64,000 nt of DNA. Origin: Mytilus trossulus. Its lineage: Eukaryota; Mollusca; Bivalvia; Mytilida; Mytilidae. Within the stretch, counting starts at the first letter, position 1, and the number at the start of each line of letters is the position of its first letter. Positions 1 through 12,960 of the stretch are shown here, piece by piece. The DNA lies in assembly GCF_036588685.1 (NCBI RefSeq), contig NC_086376.1, positions 25,953,930 through 26,017,929 on the forward strand. Reading direction: 5' to 3'. Position numbers and translations under genes: made by a program. The notes beneath the pieces are model-generated. The model made no database searches. It had not been told where the DNA came from and saw only the letters and a list, made by a program, of their open reading frames with translations.

Positions 1-187
1 AATGAAGAACTATAATAAACTAATACAGTCAAGAATTGAAAATTTGGACATAGTTAAATGTTGTCCCCAGAAGTATCACCAGAAGCTGTAAATTGGCCCA
101 GGGCACGGTCCCTGCATATTGTGTTGGGTTGTGGAGAAATTAAGTTCACTTAAAGACTTTTAATGTAAGTAATTGTTGTACTTTCAG
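1..187 (+). other. CCDC171 intron, 3' part
   Basis: Ends with TTGTACTTTCAG before the first exon in view. No upstream exon could be identified. Confidence 0.6.
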
Positions 188-3100
188 GAATTACTAGGTG
201 CTTTACAGAATCACATTTTAGATTTTACACAGAGACTACACACAGTGGAGGTGGAGAGAAGGAACTTAATGAGTGAAATGGACAAACTTAGGGAAGAAAG
301 TGAAATGGGGCCTGATAGAGGGGAAGTAGAACAACTACAAGATGAACTTAATACTCTAAAAGATAAGGTATTTACATGTGTGAAAAGGTTTATTTAAGTT
401 TACTAAAGTATCAGGAAGTTTGTTGGCCAGTACTCATTCCAGTATATGATATTTACGATATCATACAGCTTTTCCATTAGTAAAACTCAATTATTTATTT
501 TGTCTGTTGACAATTGTTTCACTGTTTGAATTTTATGCAAGCACATGGTCAACAAAGTGATAGCTTTGTTCTGATCTTGAAAGTTCTGTCTCACTTCTTA
601 AAATGATGATGAGGATAATTATTATCTTGTTCAAAAACATAGTTTGAATTTTAGTAGAAAAATACCTACATGCAGAAGAGAGTTATAAAGCAAGATGCAA
701 GTTAACAATAAATGGACTCTGTTTACAGTAGTTGATTTACAAATTTCTTTATTAAAACAGGAATTACAGAATGTCAGTATGGACAAATTTGAATCAGTTT
801 GTCACGAACTGAACAATGCTCTACGCAGAGAACAACAGGCTCAACAGTTATTAATAGAACAAGGGAGACAATTGGAAGAAGTAACAATGAGATTAGATCT
901 GTACACGACAGAGGGCATGGAGAAAGAGCAAACCCTAACTGAAGCAGTTCATGTAAGTCAATAGAGGGCAATGGAAGACAATTACTGTCTTTGGTCTAAT
1001 AATTTTAACATATTATTTTTATATTTAGTTGCTTTCAAAAAAAAATTCTGTTTAAACCTTCAAAAGCAAAATTTTAAATTCTAATTAAAAGTCAATGTTA
1101 TAATGCAGGAAACTAACTAAAACAAGTTAAATAGAACACACTATATTATAAATTGGCTATGGTTAACTTTGCCTTGTGGTATTTGTAGTAAGGATTATAG
1201 GAAATAAGCTCTCTATCAATGTATTTAGCCTTATAAAGTCATACAATACTTACAAAAATCTTGTTTCTAAGGGATAAGAGGATAGCTTTAGGATTTCAGT
1301 TTAACAGCAATATGGCAAGGGAAAACAGGCCATCTTGAGATCTCTTCAGTGTATCACAGAAAAGGGTTTAAAAAAAGCCTTCATATTAATATCTGTAATC
1401 TCCCAAACAGACTTGGATTCTGATATAGTATAAATTAAAAGAAGAAAAAAACTGCACATTTATTTTACAAATAATTTCAGGGTTTAGCCGAAACCAAGAT
1501 GGAAGTAAAACGTAAAGAGCAGACATTACGTCAGTTAAACAGACAAGTCATTACATATGAAGGGGACAAAAAGACCTTGATGCAGAATATTCATGATGCT
1601 GAAAAAGCTCTTAGAACTGTCGCAAAGTAAGATTTGTTGTAGAATCATAATAGGTATATACTAACTTTCTAAAAAATAAATTTCAAGATTTATTTAAAGT
1701 AGATTTGAAAAAAAAAGGATATTGCTTATGCAGTTATAAGATGATCAAATTATTACAAGTTACAAGCATAACAACAATGATATAAAGCTAATATTCAACA
1801 CAAATCAAAATTTATCTTATTATAAGCTATTTAATCATATACTGTAAATTCAGAAATTATTGAGTGCAATATTATTGCGATTTTGTCAAATAAGACTCAA
1901 ATGCAATTTTTATTTTTGCCATATTCAGAAAAATCCTGTTTGATTCATATAAAAAAAATCAAAAAGCGAGTTTTAATTACTGTGATATAACCCTCGCATC
2001 ATTTGCAATAATAAAAACATCACAATAATTTCTGATTCAAGTATATATTGTAAGTCAGATGTGTAATAATTATAAAAGTGTTTTTTTTGTATCTTAACAC
2101 AGATTTTATGAATGTATATTTACAGAGACAAAGAAATATTGATTGTTTATGTGAAGAATGTTGAAAATGCCTTAGAACAGGTAAAATATTAATATTAAGA
2201 AATAGTCCCCTATTTTGAGTCACAGAATTGGTACTGTTTGAAAGTGTTTTTTTTGTATATGAAAATCAGTAATGAGTATGACATTTGATTTAGGAAAAAA
2301 AAAAGATAGAAATTTGGAAGAAGAATGATACTGATATATACTAAAACACTATTTTAAGGATCAGTATAAACTATTTGGCAAGTTTTTCAATGATAGATTT
2401 ATATTACATTAAACATACTGACTGTGGTAATGTGTTGACACAATACAACAGTTTGTGTAAAATGACAAAACTTCATCTAAGGATGTACTTAGGTGAGGTT
2501 AGGTAAAAATTAAGAAATTAAGAAATTAAAAGTGATACTTTAAGCTGGTAGAGCATCAATTAAGGATAAAGATAAGCTAGAAAATCAAGAATCTTTTAAA
2601 ATTTTGGTAAATGACCTTGCATGAGCTATTAAGTCTTATATGAAAAAATAAATGGGTGTTATGGGGCAAAATATTTAACATTGTATTGTAAGGAAAAACA
2701 CCAAGGAGTCCGAACATTTGATACAAATTTCAAAACCTCACCTAAGAACATCCTTAAGAACAGAATTGTTTTTAGGCAAGTCTTGGAGTTAATGAAAATG
2801 TCCTTGTTTTAATGATGAGAAATGTCCTTGTATCAACATTTTGATTTTTAGTGAAAAACATTTTGAATTGGTAATATGTATTTTTTTCTATGTTTTAAGG
2901 CAAGGAAAGAATTATTGTTAGCCAAACCTGTGTCTGGACGAGAAATATCTTTGTCCAAGCTGTTACTGAATGCTGACTTTATACCTGGGGATGTGGGGAA
3001 AGCAGGTCAAGAGCTAATAGCTTGCCAGGTAAAATATCAAATTATTTAAAAAAAAACAAATATCTATTTTTTCTAAAGTTTATATCTTTTAATACTATAT

Positions 3101-6100
3101 TCTTGTCTAAATGGTATTATTTTAAATTACTTGTAAAGATGATAATGTAGAAGAAGTAATTGGAAACTATAAGGTTAACATAAAATATTTCATTATTTAA
3201 GATAAAAACTAACATTACAGCACATGCCATATTTCTTCTGAGTTCAGTTCAAGGCAAATCAATTATATGGTAGGTATTTACAAAAAGATTTATCTTAAAA
3301 CAAAATTACTATGGTATGTCTAAGTTTCAGTTTTCTGTATAGACTGAACTGACCACAGGCAAGACATTATGAATTGATACAGACATGTTCATGAAAAAAA
3401 ATCCTTTATTCTCTTAATGATATATTTAATAATTGTTATGCACACAATTTTCAGGGCCTGTATTTTACTGTTTGTGTAAGTTGTGTGTGATAAGATAAAT
3501 GTGCACTAATTCTGCAGCATCAAGCTCAATGAATACTCATCTCAACTACTATCTTCAAACATTGTACATGGGGAATGATTTGATGGGAATTATATATATG
3601 ATGTCCAGATTGTTTGCTACAGGAAAAATCTATTTAATAGCTATCCTCCTGTACTGATAATAAGGAACCTTTTATCATTTCTGTCTTTTGTTTAAGCTTT
3701 ACTCTGGTTGAAAAAAGGACATCAGAAACATGATTTGTTGCTTGATTTCTTAAAATTGTCAGCTATTTTCTTGAAGATTTTTTTGTTGAGTTTTAAAACC
3801 ACAGAGATTTAAGTTTAGTTCATACAATGAGGAATCTGCATTATAAAAACATTGCTTGTTCAGCACACCAGGTGACCACAACACAGGTTAAAGGTTGCAC
3901 AAAGGTAGAGGTAGCCAAGAATTTCAGGAGTCATAAGATTTGACAAAACTTTTTTTCATGAAAAAATGTTATTATAGAGGGTAAAATAATATTCTTGAAC
4001 AAACTTTGTAACTAAATATTAATTGATACCAGTAGTTTAGTGTCTAAGTGACCATGCTAAGATATTATCATGCTTTTGAAATTGTATGTCATATTACTAA
4101 TTTTGCATAGCTCATCGGATAATCAGGTATTGTAGCTAAAGTCTGATCAGAGAAACACATCACTTTATATAGTTGATATTCATCACTTTTCACTGAGGAA
4201 CAATGTCAGGCTGAAGTTTTATGTTGATGTCTTGAGTTTATTTAACTCGGTTTATTTATAAGTGCATGTATTTCCCCGACTTAATGTGTTTTAGCTGAAA
4301 TTAGAGAGACTAATTTAGTTGAAAAGTAACATAAAAATTGTCAAGACAGAATAATCACTGCATGCTGTTTTTACATTTTGTTTTATTATGCTTTGCATTG
4401 CGCTGTAAAAAGTTTAATTATGCGTGAATTTGATTTTTAATTGTGTTAAGAAGATGCCATGATTGACAAGAACCTATATTTTATATGTATTATCTTTGCT
4501 GGTAAATCCAAAACATGATATTCTCACTTATTTTGTTGTGGGTCTGGGCAAATGAGCTGCACTTGAAAGAAACGACCTAATGCCAGTGCACATTTACATG
4601 TACACTTATAAAACATAGATTGATTTTGGAACATTCAAAAATGAAATAAAATATGAACTGTGGTCTCTTTTGTAGAGTTATATCAAATGTGTTTTAAAAC
4701 AATTACATACTTTCTATAAACATTTTTTCGTAACCTAAAAATTAGGAATTTGTTTTATGTCTGCTATTTCCAAAAATTTCCCACAGTTTTATTTAATTGT
4801 ATATGACCAGTTCTTCAGGTTCTGAAATAAAAGTGGTTTTGGCAGCCAACAAGGACGTAATTTATTCATGAATTCCAAATTATAAAATTTTGCTTTACCC
4901 CCCTCCCTCCCCACATATTTGCTATTAGTACTTCTATCTGCAAATTACTGTGTCAATAAACTTCTGATATATTAAACAGAATGGTATTTATCTCTACATA
5001 ATGTGACTACCTTTTCTATTGTACAAACTTAATATGCTGTGGTTGCTACTTGCATCATGCTAGTCTTTCCATAGCTGTTAGTTCACAACACATTTTCGAA
5101 ATAAATAAATAGAAGGGAATGAAATAAAAATGTGTCTAAAAAAAATTACATTTATTTGAATGCTTATAAACTTTATAACCTCCCTTTGATGAAATTATTA
5201 ACTATATTCACATTATGCAGTGTTCTCCCCCTAAGCGATTAAGAATCACTGTATAAATGTCGTGCTATATTACTTGAATGTGATGATGTCTGAAATTTGA
5301 AATAGAATATACAGGAACCATTCCTGTTCTTCAGTTTTAAGCATGCAATAATCAGTTCATCAATCTTATGCTTGTATATTTACAGAATTTGGTTGGAGCA
5401 TTTGTAGATCACCAGAACCAAGCCTATGCTAAAGTGAAAGCTTTAGAGGATGAGATAGAATCACATAGGAGACATATACTGACACTGAAGAGAGAACTCA
5501 GTGATGCTGTCAGGAGGGAGTATGAAGAAGAGGTATGCTACAATAAAGTATATATATAATGTAGGATTTAAATACAGCTTATTTCTGATACGCAATATCC
5601 AATATCCTTATAGTTTTTTTTTTACCTGATATCATTTATCAGCCTCTTGTTTTGAATAGTACTGTGAATGGACATATATATTTATATCATGCCACTATTT
5701 GTGAATAGTCAAGTGTAAAAATCAGGAATTGTAATACTGAATAAAAAGTACATTTCCATTGATTCAACAATACAATCATTTTGATGACCCACCTTATTTT
5801 TTCTAGTTTATTTGTCTGTCCATCCTTTACCAACTTAAAGCTTTAGATAAATGTATATTATCAATTTAGGGTCCCTTTAGCATGAAACTTAGTACATATG
5901 TAGTTAAATTTTAAGATGTGTGCAAAATTATTGTTTTTGAACCAAATTTTGCAGTCCACTGAACATCGAAATTTAATGATATAAGGAGAACTTGGTGTGC
6001 ATTGGACACACATGCATGTTCTAAAAGCACTTAGAATAGAAATTTTAAAACTAAGTCATCAATATTTTGAAATGAATTAATTTAATTTCAGTCTCAAATA

Positions 6101-8930
6101 CCGACCAGAGATTGTCATAAAGGACACAGTGAAGAAGACTTCTTTGACTCCACAAGTGCTGAATTCTTGCCTATAAAGTAAGTCTGCCTACAATCATATA
6201 AACAAACTGACAACAGAAGAGGGGCTCAAATTGTGTACTGTGTGGAGTATTGATGAAAAGAGAACATATTACTTCTCTATTTATTTTTTCTGCAGATTCA
6301 TTTATTTTGGTGGATACCCATTTTTGTGGAGTAAAAAATTTCCTTTTTATGGATACGCAAGTTTGTGGTTTTGTCAAAGTCTGCATACAACCTAATAGAA
6401 ATGTGTATTTATATTAGTTGAACATTTAAAATCGTGGTTCACCTGTACTTACAAAAGCCATGAAAAAGTAAACCAGATCAACACTATTTTTTTTCCAAAA
6501 AAATTCACAAGATTTGTTAGTTTAAACAACTTTAATACAGTTTATATATGATCATCATGAACACTACAGGAATGTCTTAATCTGACATCAATGTTTGTTT
6601 TGTTTTCAGAGAAGATTCTGATATTTCCTTTGTTGCTGCTAAAGTAGCCACTCCAAAAACTGGCAGTAAGAAAACTGATAAGTAAGTAGTAACATATACA
6701 ACCTTCTATGGAAAGGAAAAGTGCACTTGGCATTGCTTTACATGGCGGCAATTTTCTGTCCAGGCTCTGGACATAAATTTATTTTATTATGAGATATGTT
6801 TCTCATTTTGTAAGAGGTTCTGAGCAGATATAAACAATTTTAAATAACTAACAATTTACCTTTGAAGATCATACTCATTAGTTCTTAACATGTTGTGAAT
6901 GCAAATTAAAGTTCTATATTCAGTGTGTATTTAAATTTTCCTGTTTGAAACTCCACACAGCATTTGAAGATTTGAAGGTGTTTGAGGTTACATATTACTT
7001 TCTCATTGTGTAGTTTATCTTTGTCTGGTATATCAGTAAAGGATAAAAAGAGTAAAAACTAGATAACTAACCTTGAAAAAAATGAGAACTTTTTTTTTTT
7101 TTTTATGAATTTATAAAAAAAAAGTACTAAAATATTATTGACTTTTGTTACATTTACCTTTTTACTGAGCACTACATCTTTGGTACAAGATTTTTCTTTG
7201 ATACCTGCAATCTGTTTAATAGGCCTTTTGAGTTTACTCATTGTAAATAAGTTTGTGTAAATGTTTGATAAATCCATGCAGGTTTTATGAGTGTACACTT
7301 GGGTAAGTTACAGGTACTTCTAATACTAGGTAAGTATGTTATTTGTGTTGTGTTCTTTTTTTCTGATTTAATTATGAAATTGTTACTGTTAACTGTTTAA
7401 TGCATATTCAGTTCAGAATTAAAGATAGATTGGGGTTCTAAACTAAAACTATCAAACATTTTTCGTTTTTAATATAGTTGGTTTTGTTCTACTGTGAATT
7501 CATTATTATTTGTTGGATAATAATTTTGATAATATTATGTGCAGAAAAGATCAGTGTGTTATTACTAGATGTCGTATTGGTCATACTAGAATAACACACG
7601 AGTATCTTTTAAAAAATGAAGATGAACCACAATGTGTTCCTTGCAACTGCAAGTATACTATTAAACATGTTTTAATTAATTGTATTGACTTTGCTGATAT
7701 TCGTAAGAAGCATTTCAATGTCAATAATATGTATGATTTATTTAATAATGTTCCATTTACAAATATTGTTGCTTTTTTAAAAGAAATTGGAATTTATTAT
7801 AGAATATAAAATTGTTATTATATTTAAATCGATTTTAATTTTTATCACGTTATTTTACTGTTGATTTTTATTTGTATATACTCAATTTGCTTTAGTCAAG
7901 AATTTTAGTATATTGAAGGACCTTTTGTCTTATTTTAAAAATATGCTTTAAATTGTAAAAATATTCGAATTAGCTCTCGCCGCGATATAGCCTTTTTGTG
8001 CTAATGCGGCGTAAAGCAACCAACAATCAATCAAATCAATCATTATTTGTTGGATACCAACTTTCGTGGGTTTCATGGGTACAGGTGATCCAGAAATTTA
8101 AATGTTTAGCGACTTACAAATTTTCTCTAGGCTTTGTAAGCAGATATTGATATTGATAAAACTACAAAACTTGATATTAATGAAAATGCAAGTTCTCAAT
8201 CCACGAAAAATTGATACCCACGAAAAAAAATGAATCCACAGTATTAAAAAAAAGGCTTGTTCTGAACATGCATGAAATATTTGCCACTGGATGTTAAGCA
8301 ACCAACAATCAATCAATCAGTTTTGTTATCAGGCAAACGGAAAAAAAAGGAACCCAGAAAAGGACATGTTTTTTTCCTAGTGGAAATGGACTAGCAAATA
8401 TCACATACTGTAAATTCAGAAATTATTGCATGCATTTATTATTGCGATTTTGTCATTTTTGACTTAAATGCGATGCTGATTTTTACGATTTTAAGAATAA
8501 ATCCTGTTTAATTCATATAAAATATTTCGAAATGTGAGTTTAAATTATTGCGCTTGCACCTCTGTCGCATTTTTCGCAATAATAAAAACCTCGCTATAAT
8601 TTCTGAATTTACAGTACTTGAATATGCTTTTACCCTGAATCATTCCATTGGCATGCATTGCACCTTAATGTTATGTCAGATCAGCTATTAAATTTACTCA
8701 AGTAAAGCACAAATTAAGATTCATTATTAGAAATATGAGTAAACTGTAACCTGGAATAATGGTAGGCAGGGACTTCTGATTTGAAGAATATGAGCATGCA
8801 TATAGCAATATGATTTTTTCATTGATAACATTATATTTTATATTATTTCAGGTCACCTAAATACATGACACCAACTCGTTCATCCAGATCACATGTCCGT
8901 CCTAAAGCATTTGAACCACATGGGCGGTAG
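188..8930 (+). CDS. CCDC171: CCDC171-like coiled-coil protein, C-terminal half (nine exons, 5' end outside window)
   Basis: Exons joined by GT-AG introns with matching phases: 188-367, 761-952, 1481-1626, 2126-2180, 2900-3028, 5386-5532, 6092-6177, 6610-6681, 8852-8930 (stop TAG 8928-8930). They code 361 residues. The first exon reads GALQNHILDFTQRLHTVEVE and the second includes FESVCHELNNALRREQQAQ; I recognise both as hallmarks of vertebrate CCDC171, and exon order follows that family to the end. The protein is almost all heptad-rich coiled coil rich in E, K, Q and L. The last two exons code a basic, Ser/Thr/Pro-rich tail ending AFEPHGR. No catalytic domain is visible and the cellular role is poorly known; it is presumably structural. 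Exon 1 has a good acceptor (TTTCAG), so upstream exons lie outside the window. Introns hold several MITEs and a LINE fragment. The family call is from remembered similarity, not a search. Confidence 0.88.
1842..2041. repeat. MITE family 1 copy
   Basis: Starts CTGTAAATTCAGAAATTAT and ends in the inverse ATAATTTCTGATTCAAG, with TA on both sides. Interior shared with 8408-8614 and 35666-35855 (AAAATCCTGTTT, ATTATTGCGATTTTGTCA). In a CCDC171 intron. Confidence 0.8.
3029..5385 (+). other. Large CCDC171 intron, no feature recognised
   Basis: AT-rich, stop-dense in all frames. No exon, RNA gene or clear repeat structure seen apart from a CCCCCCTCCCTCCCC tract near 4900. Confidence 0.6.
6290..6450. 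repeat. Degenerate MITE family 2 fragment
   Basis: Contains GCAGATTCATTTATTTTGG, GGATACCCATTTTTGTGG and CGTGGTTCACCTGTAC in the reverse order seen in the other copies. Lies in a CCDC171 intron. Confidence 0.6.
7510..7809 (+). pseudogene. LINE polyprotein C-terminal fragment (Cys/His tail)
   Basis: 99-codon open frame; codons before 7520 belong to the interrupted MITE. The R-I-G-H-T-R…H-x-Y-L-L and C-x-x-C-x-C…IKHVL..C signature is typical of the end of non-LTR ORF2 proteins, after the RNase H/zinc region. It is a dead fragment, not a host gene. Confidence 0.82.
7520..8041 (+). mobile_element. 5'-truncated LINE (non-LTR retrotransposon), 3' end
   Basis: Flanked by a 15-bp duplication ATTATTTGTTGGATA (7505-7519, 8042-8056). 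Its first ~290 bp code the C-terminus of a non-LTR polymerase: VITRCRIGHTRITHEYLL and CVPCNCKYTIKHVLINC, ending GIYYRI at 7809. The 3' UTR ends GCGGCGTAAAGCAACCAAC then CAATCAATCAAATCAATC. It landed inside a MITE in the last CCDC171 intron. Confidence 0.85.
8265..8319 (+). repeat. SINE 3'-end fragment
   Basis: ATGCATGAAATATTTGCCAC and GTTAAGCAACCAACAATC match the 3' end of the SINE nested in the BEL/Pao element, read on its - strand. Only the last ~55 bp are present. Confidence 0.75.
8408..8614. repeat. MITE family 1 copy, best-preserved ends
   Basis: 207 bp with perfect 19-bp terminal inverted repeats CTGTAAATTCAGAAATTAT, flanked by TA, which fits a Tc1/mariner-type target duplication. In the last CCDC171 intron. 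Confidence 0.85.
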
Positions 8931-11513
8931 TTGTTATTTTGGATGATCTTACAGTGAAATCCATTAACAGTTACAGGGAAATCTATATTATCTGTGATAT
9001 TACAAAGAACTATGCCATAGTTATCATTATATTTGCCACCTAAAGATTGTTATTGTTTAATTTTGCCTGATTATCAGGCTTCAACATAGGATTAAGGTGA
9101 AGCTGTAAATATCCATCAGAAAGAGAGTTAAATTCATTTTGTCAGATCTTAAAAGTTTTGACCTTTCACAAAATGTGTGAATGTCAAATGGTCATGTGTT
9201 TTAATATGAATCTGACAGCAGATTAATGTACAGTATTTCCTCAAGAGATGTCTGTTAGACAGGGTTGAATCTAAAATGCAGTCAGGTCTGATTAAAATTT
9301 ATTTTACTTACAGATTTGGTAAATAAGATTTTTAATATGAATCTGGATTAAATCATATTTGTAATGCCATGTATAGATACTGGATTCCAAGCATTAATTT
9401 GAAAGGCCAGTTTCTCAAGACTAGTTCATCAAATTTTTATTATGAATTACAAAAAGTCTCAACATATAATATGTATTTTGTTGTAATGTGATTACAAAAT
9501 TGTTTAATCTTAATTCATATAATAAGAAACAAAGCAGGCTAAAATATTCTACTCATATTATTAGAATACCAAATATCTTAATCAGGAAGATAGAAAATAA
9601 TTATCCAATAGTTCAGTGCCAATATATTACAATCATGTATAGCAGTATTAAAGTAGAAGTAAAACTGTATAACTTAAGTGTCTTTTCAAACACAAGATAT
9701 TCCATAATATATATTGATTACAAATTGAACAACGTTATGTTTAACTACAACAAGTGTTTTATGCAAATTTTTTTTATATTCTTTGTAATTAAAATTTGTA
9801 CAGAAATGCACAAAAGTGGATATTACTGAGAACTTATTTCTGTGATATTATTTATATTTTATTTTGTTCATTTATTTATTGTTTTTTCAGTACATTCCGT
9901 CCAATTTTAGTTTTATCTTTGTAAAATAGGAAGAAAATATTATCAAAATCATGTGAAAGTATAAAACTAGCAGTTTCTTATAAATTTTGGGTTGAATCTT
10001 GTAACTCAAAATGAATTGATAAGTATTTATTAAGAAACATCTCTTATCAGAAAATATGCTATAATTATCTTCTGTACTAAGGGTAAAACATGATCAACTT
10101 GGTTTAAAATCATTGCTTTGTCTGATATTTTCAAAGGCATCATATTAGGAAAACATATCTTTGATATTTCTTATCAATTTTCACAGGGTTTTTTATTTTC
10201 ATTTTTACATTTTTTTGCATTTAGTTCAAAATCTGCATTTATTTTTATGTGAAGGTTGTTTATATATAAAATTTTGTTTTTGTTTTTATATTATACATCA
10301 TAATTTTAATACATACAGGTGACATACCTGTTATTTTTTTTTTCAACAAATCATCTTAAAATATTAAAATATTTAAAGCTTTCTACATAAAAAAAAAAAC
10401 TGAAGATAAGTGTTAAAATTAAGGGCACATATTAACTGTGAACACAGTTGATGAAAATTTTCAACAACTTTTTATCAATGGTTTTGGAAAAACTATTGTC
10501 AGCAATTAAAATGCGCTGAAATATTGAAGTTACAAAGTCATTTGAATTTTGAATAAATTTCATGGAATTAACATGCTTTTATAAAACTTTTTAGAATTGA
10601 ATAAGATAATTTTGAATTTGTTTTTGTTCTTCTTGTTGGTTTTTTTTTGTGGTACATGTGTTTTATTTTTCAGAAGTTTCAGATTAGCTACATGCTGATA
10701 TTATCGAATTGAATTTAGATTAGGACTAAGATTATGTAGATTCCATAACTTCCAAGTTATAGATTATTATGTAAACAATCATTATTATGATGTGTAATCA
10801 AAATAATAAAAGCATTATATTTCCAGGCAGATCTGTTTCATACTTTATTTCCTTTGATAAGGATATATTTCGATATTATTCAATAAAGAAAATACTTGTA
10901 CAAAAATCTAAGAAGAATCTAAGCAGCTGATTAATTCAGGTGAAGTGTATTGACTAAGTCGGCTTATTTGTTAGGCCTGTACCTAAGGGGTTAGTTACCC
11001 TCTAGGAAAACAAATAAGTACTAGAGTAAAGTCCCCCTTGAAAATTTCTGGCTATGTACCTGTTTGTTCATTTGAGTTGACAGGATTTCTTTAGCTGGTA
11101 ATATAGCTGCAGTTGCCTCATGCATGTTTGTCTCAAAGACTTTTATCATAATACTCACTACTCATGCATAAATTTAGGCTGAAATTTTTCACCAATAAAT
11201 ATTTTTTGTATTACAAAGGTGATTATTGCACACAAATTGTGAGATGAATAAAGTGCACATCAGTGGTATAGCACATGTATGTGTGTGTAACTATTTTTTT
11301 ACAATCCAGAATGCAGCAATGTCATATGAGTATTTATTTTTATAGTTACTATAGTAAACTTTAGCTGGAGGCCAAACTGAGCTTATGTCAGGCACATGGG
11401 GTCCATCAAATTACTTTCCTCATTTTTAGGTAAAGATTGCATGAAATGTAATCAAAACATTATGTGACTGACTTGATAACTTAGTGTTCCAAGGCTTATC
11501 ACTACCTTTTTTA
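8931..11513 (+). other. CCDC171 3' UTR and intergenic DNA
   Basis: AT-rich and non-coding. AATAAA-like signals near 10549, 10806 and 10882 are candidates for the CCDC171 poly(A) site; I cannot choose among them. The 113-codon ORF at 9488-9829 is low-complexity AT-rich translation. Confidence 0.5.
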
Positions 11514-12070
11514 GCTCACCTGGGCCGAAAGGCCTAGTGAGCTTTTCTCATCACTTGGCGTCCGTCGTCTGTCGTCATCGTCTGTCGTCTGTTGTTAACA
11601 TTTTACATTTTGAACTTCTTCTAGAAAACCATTGAATAGAATGAAACCAAACATGGTATGAATGTTCCTTATGAGGTGCTGACCAAGTGTTGTTACTTTG
11701 TAGCTGATCCATCATCCAAGATGGCCGCCAGCAGGGGACTTAGTTTAACATAAGACCCTATGGGAAATGCATACACATGACTTTTTCTAGAGAACCACTG
11801 AATGGAATGAAACCAAACATGGCATGAATGTTCCTTATGGGGTGCTGACAAAGTGTTGTTACTTTGTAGCGGATCCATCATCCAAGATGGCAGCGAGTGG
11901 GGGACTTAGTTTAACATAGGACCCTATGGGAAATGCATACAAATGACTTCTTTTAGAGAACCACTGAATGGAAGGGAACCAAACATGGCATGAATGTTTC
12001 TTTAAGGGGTACTGACTTAGTGTTGTTACTTTGTAGCTGATCCATCATCCAGGATGGCCACTAGATGTTC
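11514..12070 (-). mobile_element. GGCC-hairpin VNTR element, partial
   Basis: The terminus TTAGCTCACCTGGGCCGAAA folds with GGCCTAGTGAGC. It is followed by GTCCGTCGTCTGTCGTC microsatellite and about 2.5 units of a 166-bp repeat (GAATGTTCCTTATG; units at 11661, 11827, 11993) containing ATCCATCATCCAAGATGGC. It has the same terminus, inverted, as the element ending at 48080. Confidence 0.75.
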
Positions 12071-12179
12071 CTTGCAAGGTCATTTCTGAATGTTCTTAAT
12101 TAGGTGACAATTAATGTATAAAACAATTTCCCTTTGGCATTTTTGTTAAGCCTCTGACTTCTGTTGCAGAAGCTGGGTT

Positions 12180-12960
12180 TAAGGATAATGATGATGCTGC
12201 AGTCACATAACCTCAACCTCACTTCATTGACAAGAGACCAAGGTTAAGTTTTCATGGTCAAGTCTATAAGCAATTGGGTGTATGTCCAATTGACAGGTGT
12301 CATCTGACCTTGACCTCATTTTCATGGTTGAGTGATTAAAGTTAAGTTTTTATGTTTTGGTCTGTTTTTCTATTACTGTATGCAATAGGTCAACTATTTT
12401 TGGTGTATGAAAATATTTTACGATTTACTTATATGTCTATCATGCTTTACTTGACCTTGACCTCAATTTTATGGTCAATTGCCTAATGTTAAGTATTTGT
12501 TTTTGGTCTGTTTTTCTTATACTATAATCAATAGGACAAGTATAATGAATGTATGGAATAATAATCATTGTAACTAAGGTGTATATGTCTGTGTGGCAAT
12601 TATAATCTGATCATGACCTCTTTTTCATTGTTCCTTGGTCAACAGTTTTCTTGGTTAGGTTTGTTTTGTAAATACTATATGCAAAAAGTCAGCTATACTA
12701 AAATTATGCCATGATTGTAAGATGTGAATGTCTGTCTGGCAGGGTTAATTTGGATGGTGGCCTCGGTCTCATTTTCATGGTACATTGATCAAAGATAAGT
12801 TTTCCTGGTTATGGTGTTTCTAAAAGATCAAAAGTTCAAATATGTTAAAACCATATTTGGTGTATGGAATGATTTTGAGGTGTAAGTTCATTTTCAGTTT
12901 GGTTTATCTAACCTTGGCCTCATTTTCTTAGATTATGTTAAGTTTATGTGATAGTCAATA
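12180..12960. repeat. Degenerate ~150-bp tandem repeat (GACCTCATTTTCATGG)
   Basis: About five diverged units, each with TGACCTTGACCTCATTTTC and GTTAAGTTTT plus GTTTTGGTCTGTTTTTC. The same family lies inverted at 27040-27560. It probably continues the VNTR body of the 11.5 kb element. Confidence 0.7.

Larger units (their letters stand above)
7490..8243. repeat. MITE family 2 copy split by the LINE
   Basis: The left end TACTGTGAATTCATT at 7490 matches in inverse the right end AATGAATCCACAGTA at 8229-8243. Without the 522-bp LINE and one duplication copy the MITE is about 217 bp. Relatives: 26692-26888 and a degenerate partial copy at about 6290-6450. Confidence 0.8.
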
